This document shows, in pieces, positions 43,751-53,930 of a DNA stretch of 64,000 nucleotides (position 1 is its first letter; each line of letters begins with the position of its first letter). The DNA is taken from assembly GCA_947044365.1 (NCBI GenBank), contig OX345636.1:26215466-26279465 (forward strand). The letters are read 5' to 3'. The translations under genes and the position numbers were made by a program. Under the pieces are notes generated by a model. The model saw only the letters and a list, made by a program, of their open reading frames with translations. It was not told the origin of the DNA and did no database searches. The DNA comes from Petrosia ficiformis (lineage: Eukaryota > Porifera > Demospongiae > Haplosclerida > Petrosiidae).

Positions 43751-43911
43751 AGCTCAATCATGTTACTTATGTAGTGAGAAATGAAATACTCAGTATAATA
43801 AATAAAATAATTTATATGATATACTATGGTAATCTAATAAAAACGTAATAAAAAATGACAAAATAAAACCTATAACGCATATAATACATGTATGTAATTA
43901 TAATAAATATT

Positions 43912-44260
43912 TTACAGTTTTGTGTCTCTGCACTTTTGGTTGGCCTTTCCCTTGAACTTCTTCACATCCCAGTCAACATTTGAAAATTTCTTCTCCATAC
44001 AAGCTATATTATTTGTAATAGTAATTATTATAAAAAGTTGAAGAATAAAGATTATTACTCACCAAATAATTTGCTGACTCTTTCTGGATCAAGACCATCC
44101 TTTTTACTCTTTTGTTCGTTACGATAAAGTAGAGAAGATGACAGCTCTTCTCTTGTGAATAATGCATCCATCAATTGGAGTCCATAAGCATATACATCAG
44201 TGGCAGGAAGCCTCATTAAGTTGACACCATTATGTACCATACCATCACCATCCTCATCTT
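43912..44260 (-). CDS. 3' end of a BEN-domain gene (two exons)
   Basis: Exon 44063-44260 reads NGVNLMRLPATDVYAYGLQL and LMDALFTREELSSSLLYRNE ... LDPERVSKLFG, the typical BEN-domain helices (R/K-x-L-x-x-A-L-F-T-x-E-E-L). After a 59-nt GT..AG intron (44004-44062), exon 43912-44003 gives CMEKKFSNVDWDVKKFKGKA and a stop after KCRDTKL. The frame is continuous across the junction. BEN domains bind DNA or chromatin proteins. The 5' side ends at a TTAA repeat (44260), so the gene is either truncated or that repeat is intronic. Confidence 0.75.
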
Positions 44261-44450
44261 TAAGTTTGTAGTCTTTTCCGTGGGTGGATGCTACTCCAAT
44301 CAGTTTCTAGTCTTGCAAGCTTCTTGCTGCATACAATCTGGTTCCATTCTGTATTTTTTGGAAGCCACACCCACCCGGGGGTATAATTATTGGGCCTAAA
44401 TGTTTTCACTGATAGTTTATTTACAGAAACAAACCTAAGGGTAGTGGAGG
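44260..44450 (+). mobile_element. 5' part of a TTAA-flanked miniature element (same family as 60726-61321)
   Basis: From TTAA at 44260 the sequence GTTTGTAGTCTTTTCCGTGG through TGTTTTCACTGATAGTTTAT is nearly identical to 60726-60900, and then diverges. Only one end is present. Confidence 0.8.
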
Positions 44451-44511
44451 GGGCGGTGGGTGGTATCAATATTCGTTTCAGCATTAATACAGTATGTCTA
44501 TGTGCATGTAT

Positions 44512-44563
44512 ACATACATGTCTGTTTACTGTATGCATGTATACAGTAAACAGACATGTATGT
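44512..44563. repeat. Perfect 23-bp hairpin
   Basis: Arms 44512-44534 (ACATACATGTCTGTTTACTG...) and 44541-44563 (...CAGTAAACAGACATGTATGT) are exact complements around GCATGT. It lies in a CATA/TGTA-rich microsatellite. Confidence 0.88.
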
Positions 44564-44845
44564 GTATGCATACACATATATACGCACATATGTGTATATT
44601 ACAAAGACATATATGAATGTCTGTATGTGGATATGACGCTGAATGTATGTGTATGTTTATGTTGAGGATCCAACAAATAGTTTTTGTATGTATGTACTAT
44701 GTACATATGAAGTGGAGAAGACAAACTTCAGCTGCTTGTGGTTGTAGTGACCAATATTTTTAAGACTGGTACTAGTATTGAGGTCATGGTACTACATATT
44801 TTTGTAATATTGTGTAATTCTATTACATTATGAATTTGAGATGCA

Positions 44846-44907
44846 CCATGCTGATGAGACCCAATAGGTCGAAACAATCTGATTTGTATATTCAGGTTGT
44901 CCATGGT
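44846..44907 (+). ncRNA. Hammerhead ribozyme, type I, complete fold
   Basis: Stem I ACCAUG/CAUGGU (6 bp), core CUGAUGA (44851-44857), stem II GACC/GGUC with loop CAAUA, core GAAA (44871-44874), stem III CAAUCUGA/UCAGGUUG (8 bp, one G-U) plus the A-U closing pair (A44874-U44900), loop UUUGUAUAU. The cleavage triplet is GUC with the cut after C44901. Every invariant nucleotide of the hammerhead core is present. The RNA would cleave itself and process multimeric or read-through transcripts. In metazoans such ribozymes occur in Penelope-like elements and retrozymes. No PLE ORF lies next to it. Confidence 0.9.
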
Positions 44908-45500
44908 TTGCTCTGAAAATAAAAATCTACTCACTAGCGATGGTTTATTGCTTGTATAATGCTATAATTATAGTAGAACCAATTAATACTCAGATTGTAC
45001 TTGCCAGGTTGCATTACAATTATAATTGTAATTGAGGGTTAATTACAACTATGTAATTGTATGTTATTGTGTAATTGTACTGTAATTAGGAGCATTTGTA
45101 TAGATGCTATTTTAAATCCAACAGATTTTCATTCATTAATCCTAAGTTGATTACTAATACTTTCAATTTAGAATTGTGCTAGCAGTATTGCTGTAATTAT
45201 ACTTTAATTGCATGCAACTGTACATGTAATTGTCACATAATTATAATTCAACAGTGGTTGCCTTTTGTAATTGAACCCAGGCCTGCTTGTAATGATCTAA
45301 TTCTTCTTAACTTGCAACATATTAGAACGAAAAAAAAAAACTACAAGATTTTGTATCATCATATTAATCATTAGAAAGATCATCATATTAGAACGATAAA
45401 AAAAAACAAGACATCATATTAGATTTTGTATCATCATAATTATATTCATTCGAACAAAAAAAACTATCATCATATTTCCCAAAGATTTTGACAACAGGTT
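44908..45500. other. Non-coding stretch rich in TGTAATTG repeats
   Basis: 45000-45260 repeats GTAATTG and its complement many times (GTAATTGTATGTTATTGTGT, TACATGTAATTGTCAC), like a hAT-type non-autonomous element. 45320-45470 has repeated ATCATCATATTAGA units with A runs. No gene. Confidence 0.45.
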
Positions 45501-45508
45501 CTATATAA

Positions 45509-46643
45509 TTATTTGAATTTGCGCCTTTTGCTTTTTGAAGTTCCTTGTATGTTATGAATAGGTAGTCCAAAATGGTCTTCCACTAGTGGATGTTTCATGC
45601 AGTCCCAGTTAACAGTTTTGTTTACGAGTTCGGTAAAATACCTGAGAGCACCATAACTCTCTAGTTTACATTTGATGTTGGAGGGATACTTTTCATAATT
45701 TTTCGGCAGTGGTTTAAGGAACAACCTGCAACAGATATCAAAAAATAAATTGGCTAGAAAGGTAAACATAAATTTTTGCTTTTACCTGTGATTAATTGCC
45801 AACCACAAAAGTGTCATTGCATGTCTTGATAAACCATCTTTGGTGGCTAGTGGTACACGGTTAGATATAAGTAACACATCAAGTTCACATTGGTAGAGAC
45901 ATAATCGAAAACTTATCGATCAATATAGTCGGTGTTATCGGTTCCAAACTTGGATGTAGGTTTTTTTCAGTAAATGCGGAAGTCACACATGTGGCAACTG
46001 TTTGTGGCAAATCTGAAGCTGTAGCACATAATTTCGCCTCAAATAGAGTAGTTGTTCCTTCCCTCTCCTCACTGCCACTGCAATACGAAACAGAAACTTC
46101 TTCCATTTCTGCTGTAGCACTACCATCACTGCTGCCACCATCATCATCATCATTGTCCTTTTTCAAAATAACACTAGCTCCCCTCACTCTTGCATCTGGC
46201 GTCCCATGCCAAGTTTTCACAGTTCCAATCCCAATATTTCCGGTATGGAAACGCCCACTGAAATGATATCTTTTTTCTAGGACCATTTCTTCTTCACACA
46301 GAGGTGCTAATATTTTGGAGCAAATCTCCAGAAAAACCTTCTGTTCGCTTAATGCAGTTCCTTCTTGCCAAGAAGGCCAAGGATGTTGTCGACATTTGCT
46401 AATAAATTTTATTTGTTCACTGTGTTCCGGTTTTGGTGAATATTGAAACAAATCTTTAACTTTCACACCAATCCGAAACAGGTTTTCAAGATCGGTGTAT
46501 GGTTGAAGAGAGAGATTGAGACGTGAAAAAGAGGCTTGCTGGTGAAAGTTTCCCTCAACACGGTAAAATACAAATGCAATATTGGTTTCTAAATGTTCAA
46601 AAGCATAATTCACATTCATTTTCCACTTTTCAAACTGCTCCAT
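45509..46643 (-). CDS. Putative PD-(D/E)XK nuclease-like gene, one frameshift
   Basis: Start ATG at 46643. Exon 1 runs to 45786, a 60-nt intron (45726-45785) follows, and exon 2 ends at 45509. Residues around 140-215 read TVKTWHGTPDARVRGASVIL, an acidic loop, then TTLFEAKLCATASDLPQTVA. The PD and ExK elements, followed by a helix with Q, fit the catalytic core of the restriction-endonuclease-like superfamily. A single extra T in a TTTT run (45908-45911) ends the first frame (DKFSIMSLPM). The other frame continues CELDVLLISNRVPLATKDGL, crosses the splice in phase, and reads LFLKPLPKNYEKYPSNIKCK to the stop after KSKRRKFK. It resembles an uncharacterised family of marine invertebrates; exact identity is not known. 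Confidence 0.6.
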
Positions 46644-46648
46644 TACAA

Positions 46649-48037
46649 CTATAAAAATATTATTAATTGTTTACTGTGTAGAATCACAGGATATCTACGA
46701 GAGTATGCCAATCCACAGTTGTCTTGACGACCACTTAAACGAAGTATGCCGCTTGCATCAATGAATGGGTTGAGAGATCGGAGTATACTACGGGCTGGAA
46801 GTTGCTTCTCGTTTGTAATTGCAAAACACTCATGTTGAGAGTATTTGACCCAGTATGCTTCAGCATCCCATAACTCTTTAGTTGACAATTGACTTGTCAT
46901 GATGTTCTTCTTCTGACAATGGTTGATAAAACGAATGATCCATGCTGTGATCCGTTTTAGGTGGTTAAAATCAGAGTATCGATTTAGCGGAATGATAGGT
47001 GGTTCTGTGTGATCATGCGTGTGATGACACAACTCTTCAGAGCAATCTTCTTCAGGCATTGAGGCACAACTACTATTTCGTCTTGTCCAGTCATCAGGAG
47101 ATACTTTCAGCCAATCTGGGCCTGACCACCACATCTTGTGTCCAATCAGTTCAGACGGGAACATCCCTCTGGATGCGCAGTCAGCAGGATTGTCTACTCC
47201 GTTTACATGACTCCATCTTGCTGATGGGATCAACTCCATTATGAGTGAAATTCTGTTACCAACGAACTGTTTGAATCTTCCTGGATTGCCTTTCAACCAA
47301 TCTAACACGATGGTACTATCAGTCCATGCAAATACTTTACATGTTGTAATGTCCAGGACTCCCTTTACATGATGGAGAACCTTTGCCAGCAGATATGCTC
47401 CACACAATTCCAAGCGTGGAATAGTTAGTCTCTTGATAGGAGCAACTTTGGTCTTCGCCAACACCAAGGATACATGCACTTTGCCTTTAGAGTCAGTCAT
47501 ACGTAGGTATACCACACTTGCATATGCGTTTTCAGAGGCATCACAAAACCCGTGTAGCTGCAGCTCCTTAATTGAAGCATCTTCATGAAAATAATAACGA
47601 CTGATGTGTTTTTTGGACAGAAGCTTCAATTCCATCCTCCATCGTAACCATTCTTCGGCAATGTACTGGGATATGTCCTGATCCCAATCAACTCCTACTT
47701 CCCACACTCTTTGTAACAAAATCTTGGCCTTTACCATTGTAGGTGAAAACCACCCCAAAACATCAAATGTCTTTGCGATATCGGAAACTAATCCTCTCTT
47801 TGTGAGGTTATCAAACGAAGGTGGTTCATTCGTGGTTAACCGAAAATGATCGAGTTTAGAATGCCATTCAACACCCAGGGTCTTCGTATAGCCTTGAGAT
47901 TCGGTGATCGACAAAATACTCCGGGAGTCTTGCAGTTCAGGAGGCAGTGTTTGAATCACTGATGCGGCATTTGAGTTCCATTTTCTCAAAAGGAATCCAC
48001 CCTTAGCAAACAGACCTTGTAACTGTTGCTGCAGCAC
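46649..48037 (-). pseudogene. Pao RT C-terminal part and RNase H
   Basis: 462 codons open. GGFLLRKWNSNAASVIQTLP and LGVEWHSKLDHFRLTTNEPP are the end of the RT palm and thumb. VLGWFSPTMVKAKILLQRVW and LHGFCDASENAYASVVYLRM start the Pao RNase H. TIPRLELCGAYLLAKVL, CKVFAWTDSTIVLDWLKGNP and VDNPADCASRGMFPSELIGH follow. The last residues (ILRLSGRQDN ... PVILHSK) are the lead into the integrase zinc finger, which is cut off. Confidence 0.9.
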
Positions 48038-48640
48038 AATGGCTTCCTCTTTAGAATCAGCACCAATCAGACCATCATAACATAGAATGAGTTGAACACA
48101 GCTTTCACTGCTAAGGGAAATTCAGAGGCATTATCAATCGCATTCCGTCTAACAGCCATGTTTGCTGCAAACGGGGACGCTGAAACTCCAAATGTCACCC
48201 GAGTCATACGGTGGTCTTAAAGAGGTTTGTTAGGATCACTTCTCCAGACGAATCGGTGGAAATCACGGTCAGATTCAGTTAGCTCAACTGCACGATACAA
48301 ACGGATGATTTTGCTGAAGCGTCAAAGACTGCTCTGATCTTGGTAGTTGAACTAGATTCTTTCTGTACAATGTGCATGGGTAGAAAGATAATGCTCGCTC
48401 CAGAAACAAAAATCTTTGGACTGCTTGAGATCGTGACTCCCCAATAGAGGGCATGTTCAACTTTCTTGGCAATGGAACCACAAACCGCCCACTAGAGGAA
48501 CGAAAATGATGAGTTTTAAACTGATTTACTACAGTGCGTTCTTCCATAGACCAGCAAGCGGAGTCAGTTCGAGGGATTTCTTCAATTTCCCAGAATCGCT
48601 TCAACATATCGTCTGGATCGGTGACAGTGTGATGAGAAAC
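48038..48640 (-). pseudogene. Pao RT N-terminal part, internally deleted
   Basis: Begins MLKRFWEIEEIPRTDSACWS (48607) with SGRFVVPLPRKLNMPSIGES and SQAVQRFLFLERAL. Around 48300-48310 the segment after FDASAKSS joins directly to LYRAVELTESDRDFHRFVW, so roughly 50 codons of the fingers/palm are missing compared with complete Pao polymerases. Near 48078 the catalytic YVDD box has lost one base and reads YVMM. Confidence 0.82.
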
Positions 48641-48648
48641 AACATCTG

Positions 48649-49627
48649 TTAGGCCTTCAGTGTCTGCGGCACCAGCAATGACTTGGTTTCAATTGCTACA
48701 GGAGTGTGAGGTGGGCCGACCCGCCGGCCATGTAACAAAACTTCGACGAACACATCAACACCCAGCAATACATCAATCTGACCCGGAATTCCAAACTCTG
48801 GGTCTGCCAGCTCAATGTCAGACAAATGACTCCAACGACAATCAAATGGAACGTGGTAACGAGGTAAGTCACAGGTGACTTTGGGAACAATTACAGCTGT
48901 CACTGTAAATTTCTCATTTGGAGACTGAGTAGGAGAAACCTGGAAACTGGTTGATCGGTGAACTATGGGATAGCCCGCCAACACCCATTATCTTGGCAGT
49001 GTGTCGAGATCGGGGAAGGTACAAACGTTGAGCCAATCGATCAGAAACAAACGATGCTGATGATGCTGAATCAAGCAAAGCTCGGGCGACAACACATGAG
49101 CCACTAGGTGAGTGTATTAGCACACGACAGGTCATCAGTAATGATTGAGATTTGATGCCCATGGTTGCATGATTTGTCACTGGGGTTGAATCCTCCCTCA
49201 GATTGACCTTACTAGGTGTTTCATTGTGTAACAGAGTGTGGTGTTGACTATGGCACTTTCTACAACGATGAACAGATTTGCATTGTCCAACGTAGTGGCA
49301 GGGTCGAAGACAATTAATACAGTGATTATGTGTCCTTAAGGTTGACATCTTCCTGTCATGTGGGAGTTCCTTGAATTTACTACAGGTGAACAATGGATGC
49401 CTTTCCGGCTTACATAATACGCATACTGATGCCTCAGAGATATCAGCATTAGTAGCAAATGATGTTACTGGCTTACTGGAATGAAATTTCCCTTTAATCT
49501 CACCCTTCGTGTGTTTCTTGATGTCTGATGTAGATGTTTCGGATGCTTGTGCCCGGAGGTTTATAAATTCCAACAGATCCTGGTAATTTGTTGTACATTG
49601 GTCGTATCCTGACTGTGTTTTTGCCAT
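48649..49627 (-). pseudogene. Pao zinc knuckles and aspartic protease (DUF1758)
   Basis: Contains CVLCKPERHPLFTCSKF and CINCLRPCHYVGQCKSVHRC (CCHC-like knuckles), then the protease ARALLDSASSASFVSDRLAQ and LPRSRHTAKIMGVGGLSHSS. A frameshift near 48975 leads to TAVIVPKVTCDLPRYHVPFD and the ELADPEFGIPGQIDVLLGVD block that closes the protease region. Confidence 0.87.
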
Positions 49628-50710
49628 TCGAACATAGTTGTTGTGTCTAATTTGAGTTCGACAACAGACATGATGAATGGGCTTGAAGGCTCACAATCCA
49701 TTGCCTTCAATGCTCGAATATGCTGTTGTACCGTACCGTATCATGCAATCTGCGTAGCTCTCTACCATCACCACTCTTGAGAGGTGGAGCTTCCAGGATC
49801 ATACGCACATGTGTTTGGTGAATGAGTCGTGGACGGTCGTATCGGGATTTCAGACATTCAATGGCTTCTGGGTAGCATTCTCCTGATCGAGAAAGCCCTT
49901 CTATTGAACGCTTGGCTGGACCATCTCTCAATGACTGTTGGAGGTAAATGAGCTTTTCAGCATCTCACAAGTTGCTACGATCATGAACAGATATACGGAA
50001 TTGATCCCAGAACGTCTTCCAATTTAAAATGTTTCCATCGAAGCTAGGGACATCCAACTTGGGAAGTTTCACACCTTCACGAGAGGATGAAGTTGACGGT
50101 ACCGTAGAATGAACACGGCATTCTAGAAATCGTTTCACAGTTAACGAACATTCGAAAAGCCTTTTGTCAATTTCAGCTTGCTTACCGGACAGTTCATCAT
50201 CTTCTACTTCATCAATGCTGAACATAGATTTACATATGTCATCAAGTTCATGTTTGAAATTAACCAACTGTTCATCATACAAACGGATCAAACAAATATC
50301 ATCAGCTTCAGATAGTTTATTAACAGCTTCCGCAACGATTTCGAAGCTTTTATGGAGGTGGTCCAGTCTCCTACCAGCTGTTTTTGTCACCGAGTGAGTG
50401 TTCAACCGAGGAGACGTATCAATCAACTGCTCTAGTCGAGTAGACAAATCAAGGACTTCGTCATCATGTTGGTCGAGAACATCCTGTTCACGTTCCAGGT
50501 TGTCTTCCTCTTCGACTAAATCAATGATCGCTGAATGGTGAGTTTTAAAATCTGAATCAAGTGATTCCAGCTTTTTCAACAACTTTTGGGCTAAGTCAGA
50601 TATTCCAGGTTCATCTTTCTTGGCTTCGGCTTCTCTGACTTTAGTAAACCAGACGAGTAACGGAGGCACGTGTCACTCCTCTTCGTCTGAGAGTAGGCAG
50701 ATCTGTCATC
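49628..50710 (-). pseudogene. Pao gag (DUF1759)
   Basis: 50669-49965 reads EAKKDEPGISDLAQKLLKKL (coiled coil) to VKLPKLDVPSFDGNILNWKT and FWDQFRISVHDRSNL, the DUF1759 opening. 49931-49707 continues AKRSIEGLSRSGECYPEAIE and RYDRPRLIHQTHVRMILEAP. Frameshifts lie near 49950 and 49700. The true N-terminus is in another frame upstream (RRRGVTRASVTRLVY near 50690), with one more shift at about 50650. Confidence 0.85.
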
Positions 50711-50772
50711 TATAACGAGCCTAACAAAGTCAATATCAATTTAGTTAAGCAATATAAAATCCAATCAGAAGT

Positions 50773-50790
50773 ATCCGGTTCGGCGGACCA
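50773..50790 (-). other. Candidate Pao primer-binding site and LTR end
   Basis: On the minus strand, TTCCTTCA (LTR-type CA end at 50792) is followed by one T and then TGGTCCGCCGAACCGGAT, which begins with TGG as a tRNA 3' end complement must. Which tRNA would prime cannot be told by eye. The presumed LTR upstream cannot be delimited. Confidence 0.4.
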
Positions 50791-50919
50791 ATGAAGGAAC
50801 AGTTTCCCCCTGGATTCAACAAGATTCAGTTCAACAATGTTTTTTTAGCAAAACTATCACACGTGCAAAACTTAATTAATTATAACTAATGAATAACCAC
50901 ATAATTAAACATGTACATA

Positions 50920-51345
50920 ATTATATCATATATTCCCTTAACTTTACAGACTGGGTAAAGTCTGGAATATATTGGATATTTATTCAGGGTTTGAAAGGAT
51001 ACTTTCAATCTTTCCGGTCAACTCGCTGGTTACCAGCCAGTAGGGTTCTGACGGCACTGAGTGAATATACAATATACCTCACAGTATTATACTTTCCACT
51101 AACATTAGCATGGGCAACAACAATACATAAAGTGCAAGGTTTGACATTAGATGAGATAGTTGTCGATATGAAAGGAGGTCATTTCAGTCCTGGTCAAGCA
51201 TATGTAGCGTGTAGTAGGGTGAAAAACATACAAGGTTTACACATTACCAATTTCAATTTAGCTACTATTAAAAAGAGTGTCAAAATTGAAGAGGAAATGG
51301 AAAGACTTCCTAGTTGTACAATGTGTGCCAACTCCATCATTTATA
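50920..51345 (+). pseudogene. Helitron-type (PIF1-family) helicase, C-terminal fragment
   Basis: Contains [20 protein letters not shown] and [20 protein letters not shown], then GLHITNFN, the terminal motifs of PIF1/Helitron helicases (motif V region with the Q-G-L-T-L core and motif VI with the A-x-S-R-V arginine). Upstream motifs are absent, so it is 5'-truncated. The same frame reads on to [16 protein letters not shown]. Confidence 0.8.
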
Positions 51346-51497
51346 CAATTATCCAACTCTCGACATGTGACTATTTGTTTACTGAATGTTAGATCTGTAA
51401 ATAATAAGTACTCTAGCCACAGCCTATCAACAAATATGACTTACTTCTAATCACAATCCAATCTGATGATATTCCTACCGACAAGGGCTGTGCCCCA
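51346..51497 (+). pseudogene. Endonuclease start fused behind the helicase (Helitron RepHel-EN type)
   Basis: One frame over from the helicase, 51348-51407 reads [17 protein letters not shown], the opening of a LINE-like apurinic endonuclease (L-N-x-R-S-x-x-N-K). A further shift gives YDLLLITIQSDDIPTDKG, where ETWL would be expected after LLIT. It runs into a poly-C tract. Helitrons carrying such an endonuclease after the helicase are known from animals, and this arrangement matches them. Confidence 0.6.
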
Positions 51498-51517
51498 CCC
51501 CCCCCCCCCCCCCCCCC
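51498..51517 (+). repeat. Poly-C run, 20 bp
   Basis: Uninterrupted C homopolymer directly after the endonuclease scrap. Very unusual in AT-rich DNA; a longer one is at 53865. Confidence 0.9.
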
Positions 51518-52921
51518 AGACACCCCCCTGTTTGTCAGGAACAGTGCTGGGTCTATTGGCCCAGCGGAAATGTCAAACAGTGGGATTAATTAAATAACAC
51601 CACACCTATCGTGTCTGAAAGCACAGCCAAAGGATTTGTAGGTCTTGCTATTATCTTGCTAGGAACTAAAATTGTAAGTGATGTTACAATAGTAAATGTT
51701 GCGGATCAAGTTCTGTATAATTGTTATGTTCTGCCTTTTGAAGTACCACACCATTGTTGATAATTGGTGTAAATTAACAATAATAGCTACTAATGTTATA
51801 TAATATATATATATATATATATATAGAACACTAAGCAATAAACGTTATTGGTGTAAATTTGCTAAGTAATTTTTGATGTTGTATATATCCTGCATGAATT
51901 TGCTTGAAAACTATAATACATAATACAGAGTGTGATACCATGGTACGTATGCTATATGTTGTAGGAGTACAGCCAACTTTGTACTCTATCTGTCTTAGGT
52001 TTATATATATATATTTATTGCACCAATAATCGAATTGGTATCGGCCATTATTTTTAGTATCAGTATCGGTTATTTCTGAAAGATGTACCAATAATGTCAT
52101 ATCTTGTGATTATTGCATCATTAATTGCCTTTATGATAATCATAATTATTGAGAAAATGCTCATCTTCATTAAAAGAACCAGAAAGTAAATATAATAACA
52201 AATCGGCATCAGTTATCGGTACATATCTAAAGTATTATCGGTTTATCGGAAATTTCGAATATCGGTAAAATATAGGTCATATCACTAATTTATATATATT
52301 TATTATATTTGTCACTATGTATAAATATATGGTTATGTAATCAAGGGAGGTATTTAGGACTGCCCAGATGTTTTTCAAAATTATTTGATGAGTCATTTAC
52401 ACCTTCAACAAGGTAATTTTGAGCTCCTATGTTTGTAACCTCAGTATGAGTTTAAGCTTAGGAAGGAATGATAAATTGTTACTATCTGAAACTGGATAAT
52501 ACTTAAGTGAATATTTTAATCTGGAAATCATCGTTTTGGAAAAATCGCATCAAAAATATATTGTTTCAATTTAAGCAATATGTATTTATTTCCTTCCCTT
52601 CCAGTTGACAAACACCACCATAATATCATCATGCATGCACAGTTGTCATTATCGTGTCCCTAATGCAATATGACACTCCCATGTAGAGTGCACGTGTACA
52701 TTCACAGAGTCAGGGTTTACTTTTGGGACGAAGTAAGTGATAATTGGTGTAAATTGCCCAAGTAATAATATATTATTATGTTTATAGCTGCTAATCTTTT
52801 AAAGGAGGACATTTGCATATACTGAAGCAACTGATAATGTGTATAAATTGCCTTATGTAGCAATATAACACACACACACACACACACACACACATATTAT
52901 ATATACATAAATATATATATA

Positions 52922-52962
<41 letters not shown>

Positions 52963-53640
52963 TGTATATATCTACATATTGAGGTAGGATGGGATAATAA
53001 ATTTTGAATTTATCTACTGATGTGAAAAAGACTTAATATAATATATATAATATATATATATATTATATTATAATAATTATATATGTTGGGGTAGGATGGG
53101 ATAATTTATGACTATGGTAATCTGGCTTAGCTTTTACTCCAGTTCACAAGTTTCTGCCATTTTCAAACAATTATACTTGCATTAATTTGTTTGTGGTAGC
53201 CATATTTGCATCTAGAGCATGTGGAACTATGGATTCAAAAGAATACCTATATGAGATATAGACGATTATATTTTTACCTATACATATACCTGTGTTCAAC
53301 TGCTTAGTTAATATATGGTATCAATGTTTACCTATAGTGAAGTTGTGCTATAAAATTATAAACTTTTTCTGTAAAGTATCAGTTTTGCTATACTGCTTGC
53401 CTATATGTGTACCTATATTACATACCTATACCTAATTTTGCACCGCCAAACTGCATCTATTGCCAATATTTCCGGCTATATGGTATAGTATGATTAGCCA
53501 TATGCAAAATACAGTGTTAAAATACATCAAAGACGGCAACTACTGCACTTTTCTTATGCAATAACAATTAGTTTTGGCTTTGCTGCCAAACCTTAGCTGT
53601 TATTTTAGCTACTGGAAAATGTTTATTGTTGTTATTATTC
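51518..53640. other. Non-coding, rich in simple repeats
   Basis: Includes TA tracts (51800-51825, 52905-52965, 53038-53080), a CA run (52869-52894), and a repeat with many TATCGG words (52015-52295; for example GGTATCGGCCATTATTTTTA and GTTATCGGTACATATC), probably a non-autonomous DNA element. Two copies of GGGTAGGATGGGATAA-like sequence flank the TA tract (52981, 53088). No gene recognised. Confidence 0.45.
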
Positions 53641-53655
53641 ACAATAGATTTCAAA

Positions 53656-53930
53656 ATGGTTGAATCCAGTTCTAGCTCTGAGTCAAAGTTAGTTACATTT
53701 ATCCTTCAAATCAATTGGATCTCATTACCACTATTTGTAGACTACGAGCCGTAGAAAAAACTTGGAGAATTCCTCGTAAGGTGGTTCTATGTGACTTTTG
53801 CTCTAATTTTTTATTGTGTTTGTAGATTCCTCAAATAGCTCTGAATCGAGCCTGTCGGGCAGTACCCCCCCCCCCCCCCCCCCCCCCCAGAAATGACCAA
53901 AGAGTGAGATTCACTGTAAAATTAATTGAA
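53656..53930 (+). CDS. Possible exons with Ser-rich and poly-Pro peptide
   Basis: MVESSSSSESK (53656-53690) is followed by sequence with splice-like sites. After TTTGTAG at 53820-53826 comes DSSNSSESSLSGSTP and a run of prolines coded by the 24-bp C tract, then RNDQRVRFTVKLIEN. Similar serine-rich leads occur in many genes; nothing else identifies this one. Confidence 0.25.
53865..53888 (+). repeat. Poly-C run, 24 bp
   Basis: Uninterrupted C homopolymer. If translated in the frame above, it codes proline. Confidence 0.9.

Larger units (their letters stand above)
46649..50792 (-). mobile_element. BEL/Pao LTR retrotransposon, truncated at both sides
   Basis: Minus-strand order is primer site, gag (DUF1759), zinc knuckles, protease (DUF1758), reverse transcriptase and RNase H (Pao type), start of the integrase region, then a cut at about 46655. 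Frameshifts separate the parts and one removes a base in the catalytic YVDD box. Neither a complete 5' LTR nor a 3' LTR is seen. Confidence 0.88.

Noticed and set aside
43485..43848. Repetitive peptides on both strands (NGTLKMIALIL, MHHSRLMQSSS)
   Set aside because: A 33-bp minisatellite keeps all frames open, so these are not genes.
45991..46266. Plus-strand Ser/Leu-rich ORF
   Set aside because: It is the antisense of the nuclease-like exon, including its acidic loop.
46643..46655. Fusion protein between Pao polyprotein and the nuclease-like gene
   Set aside because: A TAG stop separates them and the frames differ.
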